A DNA stretch of 51,940 nt from Alectoria sarmentosa (GCA_009733775.1 WOGZ01000242.1:1-51940); one strand, 5' to 3'. Shown: positions 13,221-24,599, counted from the first letter of the stretch. Program-made: numbers and translations. Notes: generated by a model from the sequence alone, not told the origin.

Positions 13221-13716
13221 TACGTTGCGTAACGAAGTAAAACATTTATTATACTTCGACGAGAAAACGAGATAAAGCGAGATTGAGATGAAATTTCGAA
13301 ATAAAATTTCGAATTTTTAAAAAACCTTATTTCGCCTCGTTTTAACGTCGAGATTTTAAAATATATTTCATTATTTCGTTACACTTTTCAATTATGTTAA
13401 TTCGAAATTGTTATTTTTAATAATAATTTTATAATAATTTTTGAATTTCTTTATTAATTTTTTTTTAATATTAATATTTCGAGACGTAATTTTAATTTAA
13501 AAATCGTGATATAAAATATTAATCACGCATTTTCGTTTATATAATATTAAATTTAATAAAAGTTATTTAAAAATTATCGAGATAACGAAATATAGTTTAT
13601 TATTTCGAAGAAAAATTATATTTCAACTTTATCTCATTTCGTTAAAATCTCGCATCGAATCGAAGTAGAATTTAATATTTTAAATCTCGTTTCATCTCGC
13701 TTCGTTGCGCAGCGTA
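13221..13716. mobile_element. Small terminal-inverted-repeat element (MITE-like), about 496 bp
   Basis: The left end TACGTTGCGTAACGAAG (13221-13237) matches the reverse complement of the right end, TACGCTGCGCAACGAAG (13700-13716), at 15 of 17 positions; both differences are C/T. Just inside both ends, GAGAT/GAGATGAAA-type motifs recur in inverted orientation. If the outer TA pairs are the target duplication, this fits a Tc1/mariner-type MITE, but no transposase is present and the family is unproven. Confidence 0.6.
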
Positions 13717-14480
13717 CTTAAAATGTAATTTTGCATTAAAAATTTAAAAGAATTTATTCGAATTTAATAATTAATTAAAGATACGATACGATTAAAATAA
13801 GACTTTTAATTTAATTAATTCTTATTTTATTTCTTAAAATACGTAAAGGTTTTTAATATTATTTGCGAATAAATTTTAAAACATTTAACTTTCTTTTTTA
13901 AATATTCGTTTAACGATATAAATAATATAATATTCTTTTTTCGAAACTTTCGTAACTTATATACGAGTGTGATAATCGATTTTAATTTAAATTTCGTGAA
14001 TTTAAAAAATCATATTTTATATCTTTCGTATTTAATTAATATAATTTTATATTTAACGAAAACGTATTAATTAATTAATTAATTAATTAACGAAATTAAT
14101 AAAAAAATCGAATTATATAACGAAAAAAATCTTTTTGCGAAAAGCTTTTTAAATTAATGATTATAATACGTTTTAATTTAATTTATATTTATTTCTTTAC
14201 ACGATATACGTTTAATTTTTTTAAAACTTTAAATGAAACGAATAACGATTATACGATATAAAATATCGATAACTAATTTAAAATCGCATCGTTGTTTCTG
14301 TGAAATATAACGATGATTTTTGACGTATTGCATCTGACGTTGCGTAATTTTTAAATGGTCGACGATCTTGCGAAAACTTCAATCGACGTTTAATAATATA
14401 TATATTTAAAGTCGCTAATCTTTAATTAATTAAGTGCGTTTAAGAATAAATGATAATTTGAGATTTATAATGTTGATGAT
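13717..14480. other. A/T-rich DNA leading into the gene island
   Basis: A/T-rich with an ATTA repeat at 14066-14090. G and C begin to rise after about 14280, and the composition changes abruptly near 14480, where the island begins. No gene seen. Confidence 0.6.
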
Positions 14481-14806
14481 GTAAGTGCGAAGCTGAAAAT
14501 TTTGAAAACAGAAGATTATAGTTACCCAGCCAACCACTTTAGAGCCTTCTGGAATTTACCGTATTTTAGTTAATGGCATGCCAAGACGCTAATACTTACC
14601 TTGCTGAATGCTACAGTACTGCATCGTTTCGTGCCAAGACTTCTAAAATTTTAAGGGATCCAATCGGATTCCCTATCAGTGGTTCAGTGTCAACATGAGA
14701 GAGTCTGATTAGTGGGTACTCCCGCACCGGAGTACCTGTTGAATCGCTTTGTTTACCTCGCAAAAATTTAGTCCTTGGAGTCTTAACCAGAACATTGCTT
14801 ACAAAG
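14481..14806 (+). promoter_or_regulatory. Upstream region of the Brl1/Brr6-like gene
   Basis: Normal-composition DNA between the A/T-rich border and the start codon at 14807. It contains a CCAAT box (14660-14664), about 140 bp before the ATG, the typical site for the fungal CCAAT-binding complex. It also has a heat-shock-element-like TTCTGGAA (14547-14554) and a perfect inverted repeat at 14715-14736. The sites are seen; their use is inference. No clear TATA box was identified. Confidence 0.45.
14715..14736. promoter_or_regulatory. Perfect 8-bp inverted repeat in the promoter
   Basis: GGTACTCC (14715-14722), spacer CGCACC, then GGAGTACC (14729-14736), about 70 bp before the start codon. Such dyads with a short spacer are typical binding sites for dimeric fungal regulators. 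It may instead lie in the 5' untranslated region and form a hairpin. Confidence 0.5.
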
Positions 14807-16259
14807 ATGGCCCGTTTGAACACAGAAGTGCGATCGCATGAGAGTCCTATGGACTGGCAATGGCAAGAAGGCCATGGCCCAACTGATACAGATTCACCCT
14901 TTCTAAAGGGGGCCGCAGATAGCAGTCAGTGTAAAGGGGGCTTTGTGGGTCAAAAGCGTAAGTACATGACTTCCTAGGTACAGGAAAATGAAAATGTATT
15001 GACGCGCAGTCATTTCCAGGTTCCGCGAGCTTTCTTGATTCCCCTCCGAAGAATCCTATACCGTCCATGGGCCCATCTGGGTCACAGATCTTCCCTCCAT
15101 CCACTCCCTCAACTAAGCCTCACTTCTCTTTTCGTAATTTTCCCTTCGCGACTCCGCAGAAACCATTAGAGGCGGAGTTCTCCTCTGGCGCTGAGCAGTC
15201 GTCTCCAGTCAATGCAGATACCGACGAGACCCCAGAACCGCCAGCTCGGAGTGTGTTATCCAAGAGCAAGGGCACCATGATGCAATTCGAGGGCAAGAAG
15301 TCCGGAAAAAAACCATCATCACCAGGTCTTTTCAGCAGGTTTTCAAGCTTGGGGCGTGGCGAAGTGGGTCGCAGATCCCATTTGGCTGTGACTCGCAGCA
15401 AGGGCAAAGCTCAAAAGCGTCGCAGACGAGACCGCGACCCAGATGTTCGCTCAGCGCCGCGACGCTCGAACAACGATTCAGACTTTGACGAGCAACCAGG
15501 CAGCGGTGAAGGAACCCAAAAATATTCAAAGACCGTACAGCAGATGGGATTCATACCCTCGGTTCTCACCTTCATTGATGCGCACCCTGGCCTACCCAAC
15601 ACGCTCTCCTACTACGTCCAATTCCTGCTGAACTTCTTCCTCGCGCTTTGCGTCATGTACGTGCTCTACGGAATTTTCTCAACAATAAGCAACGATATCA
15701 CTGAAAGAGCCATGATGGAATCGTCAGAAATACTTGCAGAGATGGCCGTCTGTGCACGAGAATTCAAGGAGAACAGATGTGAGAGAGACAGCAGGGTGCC
15801 AGCCATGGAGATAGTGTGCAATAATTGGGAGAAGTGTATGCAACGCGATCCGTACAAAGTGGGAAGATCAAGACTCAGTGCTGGCATGTTCGCCGAGATC
15901 GTCAATAGCTTCATCGAGCCAATATCGCTAAAGGCAATAGTACGTCCATCCCCTTCAACTCTCCTCTCTGCAGTCCTGAAGTGTTAAACCACTTCGTGTA
16001 GATCGTCAGCGTCTCCATCATAGTAGGCTGCTTCACAGTCAACAATCTGACATTCGGACTGTGGAGGGCTAAAACCCATCCTCCGCCGCCTCAGCAGCCA
16101 CCCTATACGCATCCTCCACCCCAACATCAAATCGGCTTCCAACCTGGAACTGAACTTTTCTATACACCTTACCGAAATCACATAGGCACGCAGGACATGG
16201 ACCAGGGAGGGTACAGGCCGGAAGGACAATCGCCTACGAAGAGGCTTGGATACAGGTGA
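14807..16259 (+). CDS. BRL1: Brl1/Brr6-family nuclear envelope protein (nuclear pore assembly)
   Basis: Three exons, 14807-14957, 15020-15939 and 16002-16259, joined by two 62-nt GT-AG introns (first phase 1, second phase 0), give 442 residues. The ATG at 14807 has a purine at -3 and opens the frame carrying the family's N-terminal SPxDW...SPF pattern. Residues 1-240 are a low-complexity, basic nucleoplasmic/cytoplasmic region. A membrane segment lies at about 248-271. It is followed by the lumenal domain with the four family cysteines (C295, C304, C317, C323) that form disulfides, an amphipathic stretch at about 335-355, a second membrane segment at about 358-378, and a Pro/Gln-rich tail. 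This is the di-sulphide bridge nucleocytoplasmic transport domain. Known family role: inner/outer nuclear membrane fusion during pore assembly, and membrane lipid homeostasis. Without the second splice the protein would end early at 15987, losing the second membrane segment. Brl1 versus Brr6 cannot be separated by eye. Confidence 0.93.
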
Positions 16260-16641
16260 ACGATGGATTGTTCTGACACTGTTATGAGGTTGATCAATTA
16301 AAGTCTTTGCATATTGTTTCTAGGGTAGTTGGCATCTTGATAGTTTTATCTGACGTTCGGACGCTTGGCTTTTCCCTCTACTGTAAAAGCAATGCTAGCA
16401 AATGGATCTAGGAATGCATCCGTCAAACAGCTGCGGATTTCGGACTGTTGCTATGGCTATGCACACAAAGAAGACGTGAGGAGATATGTCGCTTATAGTA
16501 CATTTCCAGGCACGAAGTAAGTGCAGTTCAGATGTCAATATGCCATGATCGCAACGATTTGAAGATGCAGGCTCTTTTACCGTTTCAATACGTATCATGC
16601 CTTTCAGTTCTATCGAACAAAGAAACCTGTGCCTCCGATGG
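16260..16641. other. Convergent intergenic region
   Basis: This region lies between the two facing stop codons and must hold both 3' untranslated regions and their polyadenylation sites. An AATTAAAG motif at 16296-16303 may serve the + gene. No convincing gene is present; short open frames here are unrelated to any family I know. Confidence 0.6.
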
Positions 16642-18237
16642 TCATGCACCCTCAGCGGGTGAAGTTAAAATCGAAAATTGCCCCCCACAGTCCGAAAAAT
16701 TTAGCGTCTTCCCCCGGATTGCAGTATTGTCGATGCGTGTAGGATGCTCGACATCGTTCGTAGTAGCAAGCCCAGTCTGATAGGTTGCACTTAAGCCCCA
16801 AGCGTACGCATGGCCTAGGTCATTCAAGAGAATTGTGTGATCCGTGCCAGCTGAGGCATAGGTGGCTTTGCCGACGTTAGGGATAGCTGTAGGCACGATG
16901 ACAATTCGTGGCCTACCGTTGCTGTCCTGAATGGTAGAGGCGAGGGGGACATTGGCCATGTCGAGACCGGTCTGATATCCGTCGATGCGACCCCAGATCA
17001 GTGCCTTGCCTTTATGAGTGATTGCGATTGAATGGTGTTGGCCGCCCTCCATATGGATAATGGTATCATCGTCGAGATCCAAGGTCTCTACCATAGTTGG
17101 GTTGTAGACAACTGCATTGTCATCACCAGCGCCCTCGCGAATACCGGTGCCACCGAAACTGTTCACGCCCCAAGACCAGACATGATCATCCATGTCAATG
17201 GCAAATGAGTGGTCCGAGCCGGTGTAGATAGCTTTGTACTTTTTGATTCTCGTGCGAAGAGGCTGAGGCTTGAGGGTAGTTTTGACACCTTTTGTACCAG
17301 TACGCTCGATGATATGGTATCCAAGCTGATTCTGCTCGCCAGAGCCCCAAATAAAGACCGCACCTTTGTTATCCATGGCCATGGTATGGTTGGCACCACT
17401 GCTGATATCGACAATGTTCTTGAGGTCAGGGTAGAGAATTGGTGTGTGCTGGATTTCAACATCGGTGTTAGGGAGGAAACCGAGGACGCCGTCATTCTTC
17501 TGTCACACGTAATCATTATTCCTGCTGCAAAGATACATGGGTTGCTGGTTGAAAGGGCTTACCCTGAAGGTTCCCCATCCATAGACATGACCATCATCGG
17601 TGAGAGCAAGGGTGTGGCTATCACCAGCAGCCAGCTTGACAAACTGCGTACCTTCTGGAAAGCTCTCGGCTGGAACTGCGGTCGGGCTGCTCTCAGCTGG
17701 GTTCAGCCCGCTGTCGCTATGGTCACTGCCGTCGCTATCGTTGTCATCCACATCCTTCAAACCACCCTCCCACGTAGTATCACGTCCCAACGCTCCCTGG
17801 TCATTCACCCCCCATGTCAAGATCCTGTTGTCATGAGTCAGGGCTGCCACATGCATCCCTCCGCAAGCTATATGGACAATACCAACTTGCGTTGCCGAAA
17901 GTAGAGGGTTAAGGCGAGGCCGTTTGACATCTATCGCAGTCTTCGCAATTCCCAGTCCTAGCTCAGAGGACGATCCTTCGCCAAAGACGTAAACGTCTAG
18001 GCGTTGACTGGGGCGTTGATTGATCACCACCTTTGCTCTTGCCTTTGCGACAGGTTGTTTTATAACCCGAGCTTTTTTTACAGGCGGAGGACGTATCTTT
18101 TCATCCTCGTCCTTCTTGCGCTTCCTCGGGTTAGAGGGAGCTTTGCTGGGAGCTTTGACGGGAGCCTTCGTTGGCATTGAACTTCTTGTTTTGGTAGACT
18201 TCGCGGGCTCATTTTTGGTATCTGAAGCTTTCTTCAT
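16642..18237 (-). CDS. RCC1-type guanine nucleotide exchange factor for Ran
   Basis: Two exons on the - strand, 18237-17563 and 17499-16642, joined by a 63-nt GT-AG intron (17562-17500, phase 0), give 510 residues. Yeast Srm1 and fission yeast Pim1 are of similar size. Residues 1-78 are a basic tail with Lys/Ala/Pro-rich repeats and a likely bipartite nuclear signal at 37-58 (PRKRKK...VKKAR). From about 80 a seven-bladed propeller follows, with recurring GxxH/S...G.V..WG...G.LG signatures: about 126-151, 203-222, 260-285, 318-343, 377-404 and 442-469. An acidic/Ser insert at 160-197 lies within a blade. The splice restores the conserved GTFR-KNDGVLGFLP junction. Known role: charging Ran with GTP on chromatin, which drives nuclear transport, spindle assembly and envelope formation. 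The residue at the place of human Asp182 appears to be Asn262. The protein looks intact. Confidence 0.93.
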
Positions 18238-18306
18238 TGCTGTGGTCTTTTCGTCGAGGGGATCGTGGTAGATTGAGTGTCTGAATCAAAGGAGTTTACT
18301 TTGACA
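18238..18306 (-). promoter_or_regulatory. Short upstream region of the RCC1 gene
   Basis: Only 69 bp separate the RCC1 start codon from the possible start of the divergent remnant at 18307, so both would have shared a bidirectional promoter. No CCAAT box or TATA box was identified. The ATG has a G at -3. Confidence 0.35.
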
Positions 18307-18580
18307 ATGGCCAAAGTGAAAGAGCTACAAAAAAGTTCGCGTATCCCTGCAAGCGGCGGTTTCATGCGCTAAGGCTGCAGAAGTCTCTGAGGCAACGCCC
18401 CGCAAACTCCGACCAAAAGTCCTGGGTCGCCCTAACCCTGCTTTCGAAAAGAAGAGTACCTCTGTAGTTGAGGACATTCCCGAAAGCCCATAAAAGAAAA
18501 ATAAAGGAACCTCGAAGCGGCTTCAAGCGCATTGTTTACGTAAGTCTTCGGGCGGGACGATGCGTGTGATCTTATTGTAG
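18307..18580 (+). pseudogene. Decayed divergent gene remnant, product unknown
   Basis: Starting at ATG 18307, the frame reads 21 codons of lysine-rich, protein-like sequence and then a stop (18370-18372). Skipping one base moves into a frame that stays open to TAA at 18491-18493 and includes ATPRKLRPKVLGRPNP. Past that TAA, the same frame is open again to TAG at 18578-18580. The composition is balanced and codon-like. Inferred: a short gene divergent from RCC1, broken by one indel and by a stop that a single C-to-T change could make. It could equally be a 5' exon fragment or an untranslated region with chance frames. I do not recognise the family; the basic, proline-containing stretch only loosely recalls AT-hook proteins. 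Confidence 0.4.
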
Positions 18581-18840
18581 TTAACGCAGGAGTCTCGACG
18601 TTTAGGACTTTCGATGTCGACAGTCGACCCCTTCATAAAGTACGCTAGAGTAGAAGTCCCGCAAGTGCGAGTAAAGTATATTGTTATTAGGGCAAAAGAC
18701 TTCAATACTCGCACCCGCACCTGAAAAGACTCGGGTACTTAAGCCACCCGTATATAGTTATATTGCGAATGGCAGGGGCTTCCCATTCGTTCACCAAATT
18801 TAACAATAAATTAGGGAAAAGCTTGCCCGCATATATGTAT
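18581..18840. other. Right border of the gene island
   Basis: Intermediate composition falling to A/T-rich by about 18840. It contains a 7-bp inverted repeat CGAATGG/CCATTCG (18766-18772 and 18783-18789). At 18699-18722, read on the - strand, CAGGTGCGGGTGCGAGTATT resembles a hAT-type transposon end and recurs in mutated form at 48743-48763. No intact gene seen. Confidence 0.45.
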
Positions 18841-20381
18841 CTTACGAAATAAAAAATCGCAAAAACATCGAAAATCTCAAACTTTTTTATTAATTTAATT
18901 AAATGCTTTTTAAACGTTATTATATAATATAAACGATATATATAAAATAATAAATAAATTATAAAATTATTCAAATATTGCTATCGTCGTTTAACACGTT
19001 TAAAATTCAATTAAGAATTGAGTTTTTTTATATCGCATTTTCAACATTTTATTATTTATAATTAATTAACGTTTTAACAATTTTTTTTAACGATAATTAT
19101 TTTAGCAAATCGACGATTAATAAAATTATTCGTAATTTTTAAAATTTATCGAATATAATATTTCGTAAAAATTAAAGTTATAAAATTATTTATATAATAT
19201 AATTATAATAAAAGATTTTTATAATTATATCGTTTCGATTTTCGATTTAATATATTTAAAGTTATATTTAAAAGTCGCAAATTATTATAAATAAAATAAA
19301 TAAAATAAATAAAGATATTTAAGTTTATTAGCGATCGCGTTTGCTAGATATTTTATATTAACTTAACTCGCTAATATTTAAGACACAAATTTTAATAAAA
19401 ATAATAAACTTTTTTATATATAATTAAAACGTGCTTTAAATACAAATCGAGTTATTAAGATAATTAATTAATATATTATTAAAAGTTTTTAAAAACATTC
19501 AATTTAACACTTTAAAGTCGTCGCTAAATTTTTTTAATTTGTTAAATTTAAGTCTTTTAAAATTTTTTAAAAATATATAAAAATCGTAATCTCGATATCT
19601 CGATTTTAATTAATTTCGTAATTTTAAGAAAAAAATGTTTAAATATATATAAGCTTATTTATATAATTTTTCTTTTAATAATTTCATTAATTAATTATTT
19701 AATTTTATTCTTTTTCGAGGTTTTAAATTATATCGTATTTAGTTATAATATAAGCTTTTTACATTTATATTATCGAAATTAATTAATTTTTTTAAAATTT
19801 AAAAGTTTTTAATATAAAAAATATCTTCGTTATTTAATCTAAATTGAAAAAAATTCTCAATACTTGATTTATCGTTAAGAAATTTAATTTTATAATTTTT
19901 AAAAAAATATTATACGTGTTTTTTATATGTGTGCGAATTTTTAATATTTTTAAAACGTTTATATCGTAAAAAATATCAAAAAAGTCGTTTAAATTATAAT
20001 TATTATTAATAATTATATATGTTTTATAAAATTACAAATACGCTTCGTCGCATTAAAATAAATTTAAATTATTAAAATTATAAATTAATGTTTTATAATA
20101 ATTAAATACATTTTTATTTAAATAATTGTGTTAACGATTATTTATATATATAATAAAATCATTACTTAAAAAATAACTCAACGAGTTAAAATCATTTTTA
20201 TTAATAATAATTTACGTAAACAACGTTATATATTTCAAATATTATTTGATTTCAAACGTGAAATTGAAATTCAAGATTTCGAGACGTACGTTTATTTGGT
20301 TATCAATCGAGAGATTTATTTCTTTTAATGAATCTTTTATTGTTTTCATATCTCGAATAATTATTTTAAACATTTTCGACG
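18841..20381. other. A/T-rich DNA, no gene seen
   Basis: Strongly A/T-rich, with no coding region. An inverted TATTAGCG/CGCTAATA pair lies at 19326-19333 and 19369-19376. It ends at the target duplication (TTTAA, 20382-20386) of the gypsy element. Confidence 0.6.
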
Positions 20382-20386
20382 TTTAA

Positions 20387-20684
20387 TGTAAGACGTATTA
20401 TTTACGTCGTTAAGTAAACGCAGATAAATAAATATATATAAAAAACGTAATGTCATTATTGAGTTCAATAATTAAATTGTGTGATAAAATTAATCTTTAA
20501 GAATCAAAAGAAAATCTCGAAATATGTTAAATAAACATATATTTATCAAGCATCTTCATCGACGAAATAATTACGAAATCAATTCAATTAAATTTAAACT
20601 TTACAATTTTCATAAAAATTTATGAAAAATGACGTCACGATAACGCATATCTTATATAAAACATATACGATCATTCGTTTAACA
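20387..20684 (-). repeat. 3' LTR (left) of the gypsy element at 20387-27576
   Basis: 298 bp, TG...CA. It shares long blocks with 27278-27576, for example AAATGACGTCACGAT near the right end and CGTAATGT.ATTATTGAGTT near the left. Differences are mostly C/T and G/A. Since pol reads on the - strand, this is the downstream LTR. Confidence 0.9.
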
Positions 20685-23404
20685 ATTACTTTTCTCTTTA
20701 AACTTTGATTCTCAAATGTTTATATTAAAAAAAAAACTCTATTTAATGCTCATTAAAAAACCTTTAAATTTTATAAAAAAAATAAAAAAAAAGTTATTAT
20801 AAAGCTGTTATCTTTACAACGCAACATTATAATTCATAATAAAATAATTTCTTAACGTTAAATAATAATAACAATTATGTTATATTATTAACTTCATAAC
20901 ATTTTCTTAAAATGTTAAATTATAAACATTTTCAATAAAACAACGTAATCGATAAAACCTTTTTTTATTATATATATTCGCTTATTCAATTTTTGATAAC
21001 GATGTTTTAATTATAACGATTTCGTTTTTTTTATATTAAAAAACAATAATAAAGTTAAAAAACGACGTATTTTATAAACATTATAATAACAATATATATT
21101 CATTAACGTTATTAAAGCGCGCGTTATTATTCGATATTCATTTATTATTATATCGCGACGTTAAAATATACACAAAAATTCAATTTTTTTCTTTTATTTT
21201 AATTTTTTTGTAATTTCTTTTATTTTATTTATAAATGCTTGATTTAATTATGCGATGATAATAATATTATAATTTATTTTATATATAATTTTCTCGTTTT
21301 AATATAAATTCAAAATTATTATAAATATCGCAATTTCATTATTTGCGTTTAATGATTTCGTTAATACGTTTTATAAATATTTTATATAATAAAATAATAA
21401 CATTAATATTAATAATAATAACATTATCATTATTATCAACATTATTAACAATAAATTCATTATCGCTCAATAATCGTAATTGTTAATTATTAATTATTTT
21501 ATTTTATCATCGCTTAATAATCGATATCGTTAATAATTTATAATAATTAATTTATTATACAAAATTTGTTTTTGCAAAAAAAACGATTTTTATATTTATA
21601 ATGAATTCTCTTTTTATATTAAATATAAAATAAATAAATGTAACATCAATCGTTGCGTTGAAATTTCGTTTATTTATCAAAATAAAATGCGAAGAAATTT
21701 GCGACATATATGATATCATAATTTAATATTTGATTTTGTTCGCGCATGGGCGCATATTGATAAAAGAATTATTTAATAACGCAAATAATAAAAATGCACG
21801 ATAATGATAATTTCGATTATTTTCATTATTATTATTAATTTATAATATAAGCTCGACGCGATAAATGAGCGCATTAACGAATTAAAAAATATAAACACGT
21901 TTTTAAAATAAAAATTTAATAATTTATATAAATTTGAGAAAAAATTAACGAAAAACGATAAAAATTTTTCGAAAAATTTAAAATCGAATGTTATTTCAAC
22001 GAATAATTTTATAAATGATGATAATATTACATTATCGACTTTTTTTGAAAAATTCATTCTCGATTTAATATTTAATTAAAAAATTTACGATATCAAAAAA
22101 GCGTGATAAAATTAAATAACGATTTGTTTTTACGATAACGTTAACATAAAAAATTTAAAACAATTTTTTCAATAACATCTTTAAATATTCTTTTTAAGAA
22201 TCATGTTTATAATAATAACATATATTTTAATGCGATACATTTTCGTTATAACATTTCATAATTTAAATAATAAATAATAATATTATTTTTTAACATATAT
22301 GTTCATCGTAACAAAAATTTAAAAACGCGCTCATAACAAAAATATCGCTTTTAAATATCATAATTTTTAATAAACATTTAAATTTTATCACGTCGTTTTC
22401 GTTTATTGCGCGATAATGTTTTATATAATTAATTAAGCTTTTCAAAATCGAATTTTTCATTTTATTATTTTCGTTTATTATTCGATTATTTATTAAAAGT
22501 ATTAATTAAATTATTAACATTTAAAATATTTTCATTTAATATTCATTAATTATATTTATCGTTTTAATTAATTTATTTGATTTTATATTAAACGTCTTTT
22601 TTGTTTTTTAATTTTATTAATAATTTCTTCGATTTTTCACATTTCATCATTATCGATAAAATTAAATATTTATATAAATAAAATATTCGTTTTATTCACG
22701 CACTCGCGATAATAATAAAATTCAAATAATAATATATAAAAAATATTATAAATTTTATAAAAAAAAGACAATAATAATTAATACGTCTGCGCGTTTATTT
22801 TATTCGTAATTCGAAAAGATTTTACGAATTTATAAAACAATTTTTTATTTAAGCGTTTTTATTTGAAATTCTTAATCGTTAATAATATTAAATCGTTTAT
22901 TTTATAATTTTGAAATTAATGCGATTTATTATATTATTTGATTTAAATTACGATAACGTTTTAAAGACGATTCACAATTTTATTTCATAATGTTTATAAT
23001 CTTTTTATTTTATTATTTATAACGAATATCTCTTTTTTAACGAAATCGTTTTCGATTTTTTATCGAATTTTAAAATGATAATTATACATTAAAAAAAACG
23101 ATGTCGTTTCGATAAAGAAATATTAATTATTTATATATATAAATTCTGTTATAAATAATAATTTAATTTAATTCGTTTATTTATTATTAACAAACACGCG
23201 TAAAAAATGTTTTAATATTTAATTTTATCGTTCAATTTGTTTATCGATTTATAAATAAAAAACGATATTTAAACGTCGTTTAATTTTGAAATAAAAATAA
23301 ACGGTTAATCAAAAGTTATTAATAAATACAAAATCTCGATCGTTAATAATATTATTTAATATATTATAACGATATATTATTTCATTATAAAACATTTTCG
23401 TTAA

Positions 23405-23549
23405 CGTAATAACACCGATCATAATTTTCATAAATAAATATTTAATTATTTTTGTGAATCGATTTATTATCATTAAAATGACGTTATATATAACGTTTTT
23501 GAATTTGTTTAATAATAAGTTTATAACGAAATTTATAAAAAATTCTTTT
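23405..23549 (-). pseudogene. Decayed Ty3/gypsy integrase core
   Basis: On the - strand one frame reads a run matching the start of the gypsy integrase catalytic core, with FINFVIN where the family has a D-F-[IV]-[TV]-D/[LN] pattern, followed by VILMIINRFTK where the family has I.V[IV]VDR.TK. Aspartates are replaced by asparagines and other residues by RIP-type changes, so no active site remains. It lies downstream of the reverse transcriptase at 24740-25326, the correct order. Confidence 0.75.
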
Positions 23550-24599
23550 CATGATTTTATAATAACGAAAAACGAATTAAATTTATTATACGATCGATGT
23601 CGCGACGACTTCGTTCATTAATATATATTATAAATTTTTATATACTTTATAATCTTCTTTAAAAATTCATTTCAATAATATCTTTAAATAAAAAACTTAT
23701 ACGTTTTCGCAGCGTTAAAATATTTAAATAATGAATCATTATAATAATAATCAATAAGTTCTTTTTTAATAATATTATTCTTAAAAATGTAAAAACGATT
23801 ATTATATTATAATAATTTCTTAAAATCAAAAATTCATTTTTTATTACGTTTTTGACGTCGTTTTAATAATGTATCGATAATTAATATGAAATAAACGCAT
23901 TTAATTATTATAAAATTGCAATTTTCGAATTAACTTCTTCATTAATTAATACAATTTTTTATATATAATTTCAAATGCGATTTTAATTTTTCTTTTTAAA
24001 ATAATTATTTAAACATTTATAATTTAAAATGTAAACGTTATTATAACGATTATTTTCTTATTTTTTTAAGATAATTTCTCGTTAATTCAAAGCGCAAGCT
24101 TGTTTTAAATTATCGATAATAATTTAATATTTAACGACGATGTTTTTTTATAATCAAGGCGCCGCGATAACGCATCGACAAAATTCAATTTTTCAATTCG
24201 ATAAAAAATTTTAAAGTCGTAAACGATTAACTTTAAAACTTATCGAGCTTATTTGAAATTAAAATTTTTTTATTTAAAAAACTCTTTAAAATTATTATAA
24301 TCGATTTACATTTCGATATAATAAATATTATTTTTTAAATAATGTTTTTATTATTTCATTATTATTATAATAATAAACAATTTTTAATTATAAATTTCAT
24401 AATTTTATTTAATAAAAATCATTTTTCGAGATTAAAAGATAATGAGACGTTAATGTTTATATTTATTTTATTAAATAAACATAATTTCAAAGTCAAAATT
24501 GAAAATATTAATTTTTATATATAATTTCGTTTTCGAATTATAATAACGCAAAAATGACGTTTTCGAAAAAATGCGTTTTAATTATAAAAACGCTTTTTT

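Noticed and set aside
14847..15529. Antisense open frames over the Brl1/Brr6 gene
   Set aside because: They lie opposite a well-supported coding exon and resemble no protein; they arise from codon bias of the true strand.
15067..15987. Single-exon reading of the Brl1/Brr6 gene
   Set aside because: It lacks the family's N-terminal motif and second membrane segment; both are restored by splicing to exons 14807-14957 and 16002-16259.
17209..17904. 231-codon + strand open frame opposite RCC1
   Set aside because: It spans the RCC1 intron and both exons in antisense and has no family features, whereas the - strand reads a full propeller.
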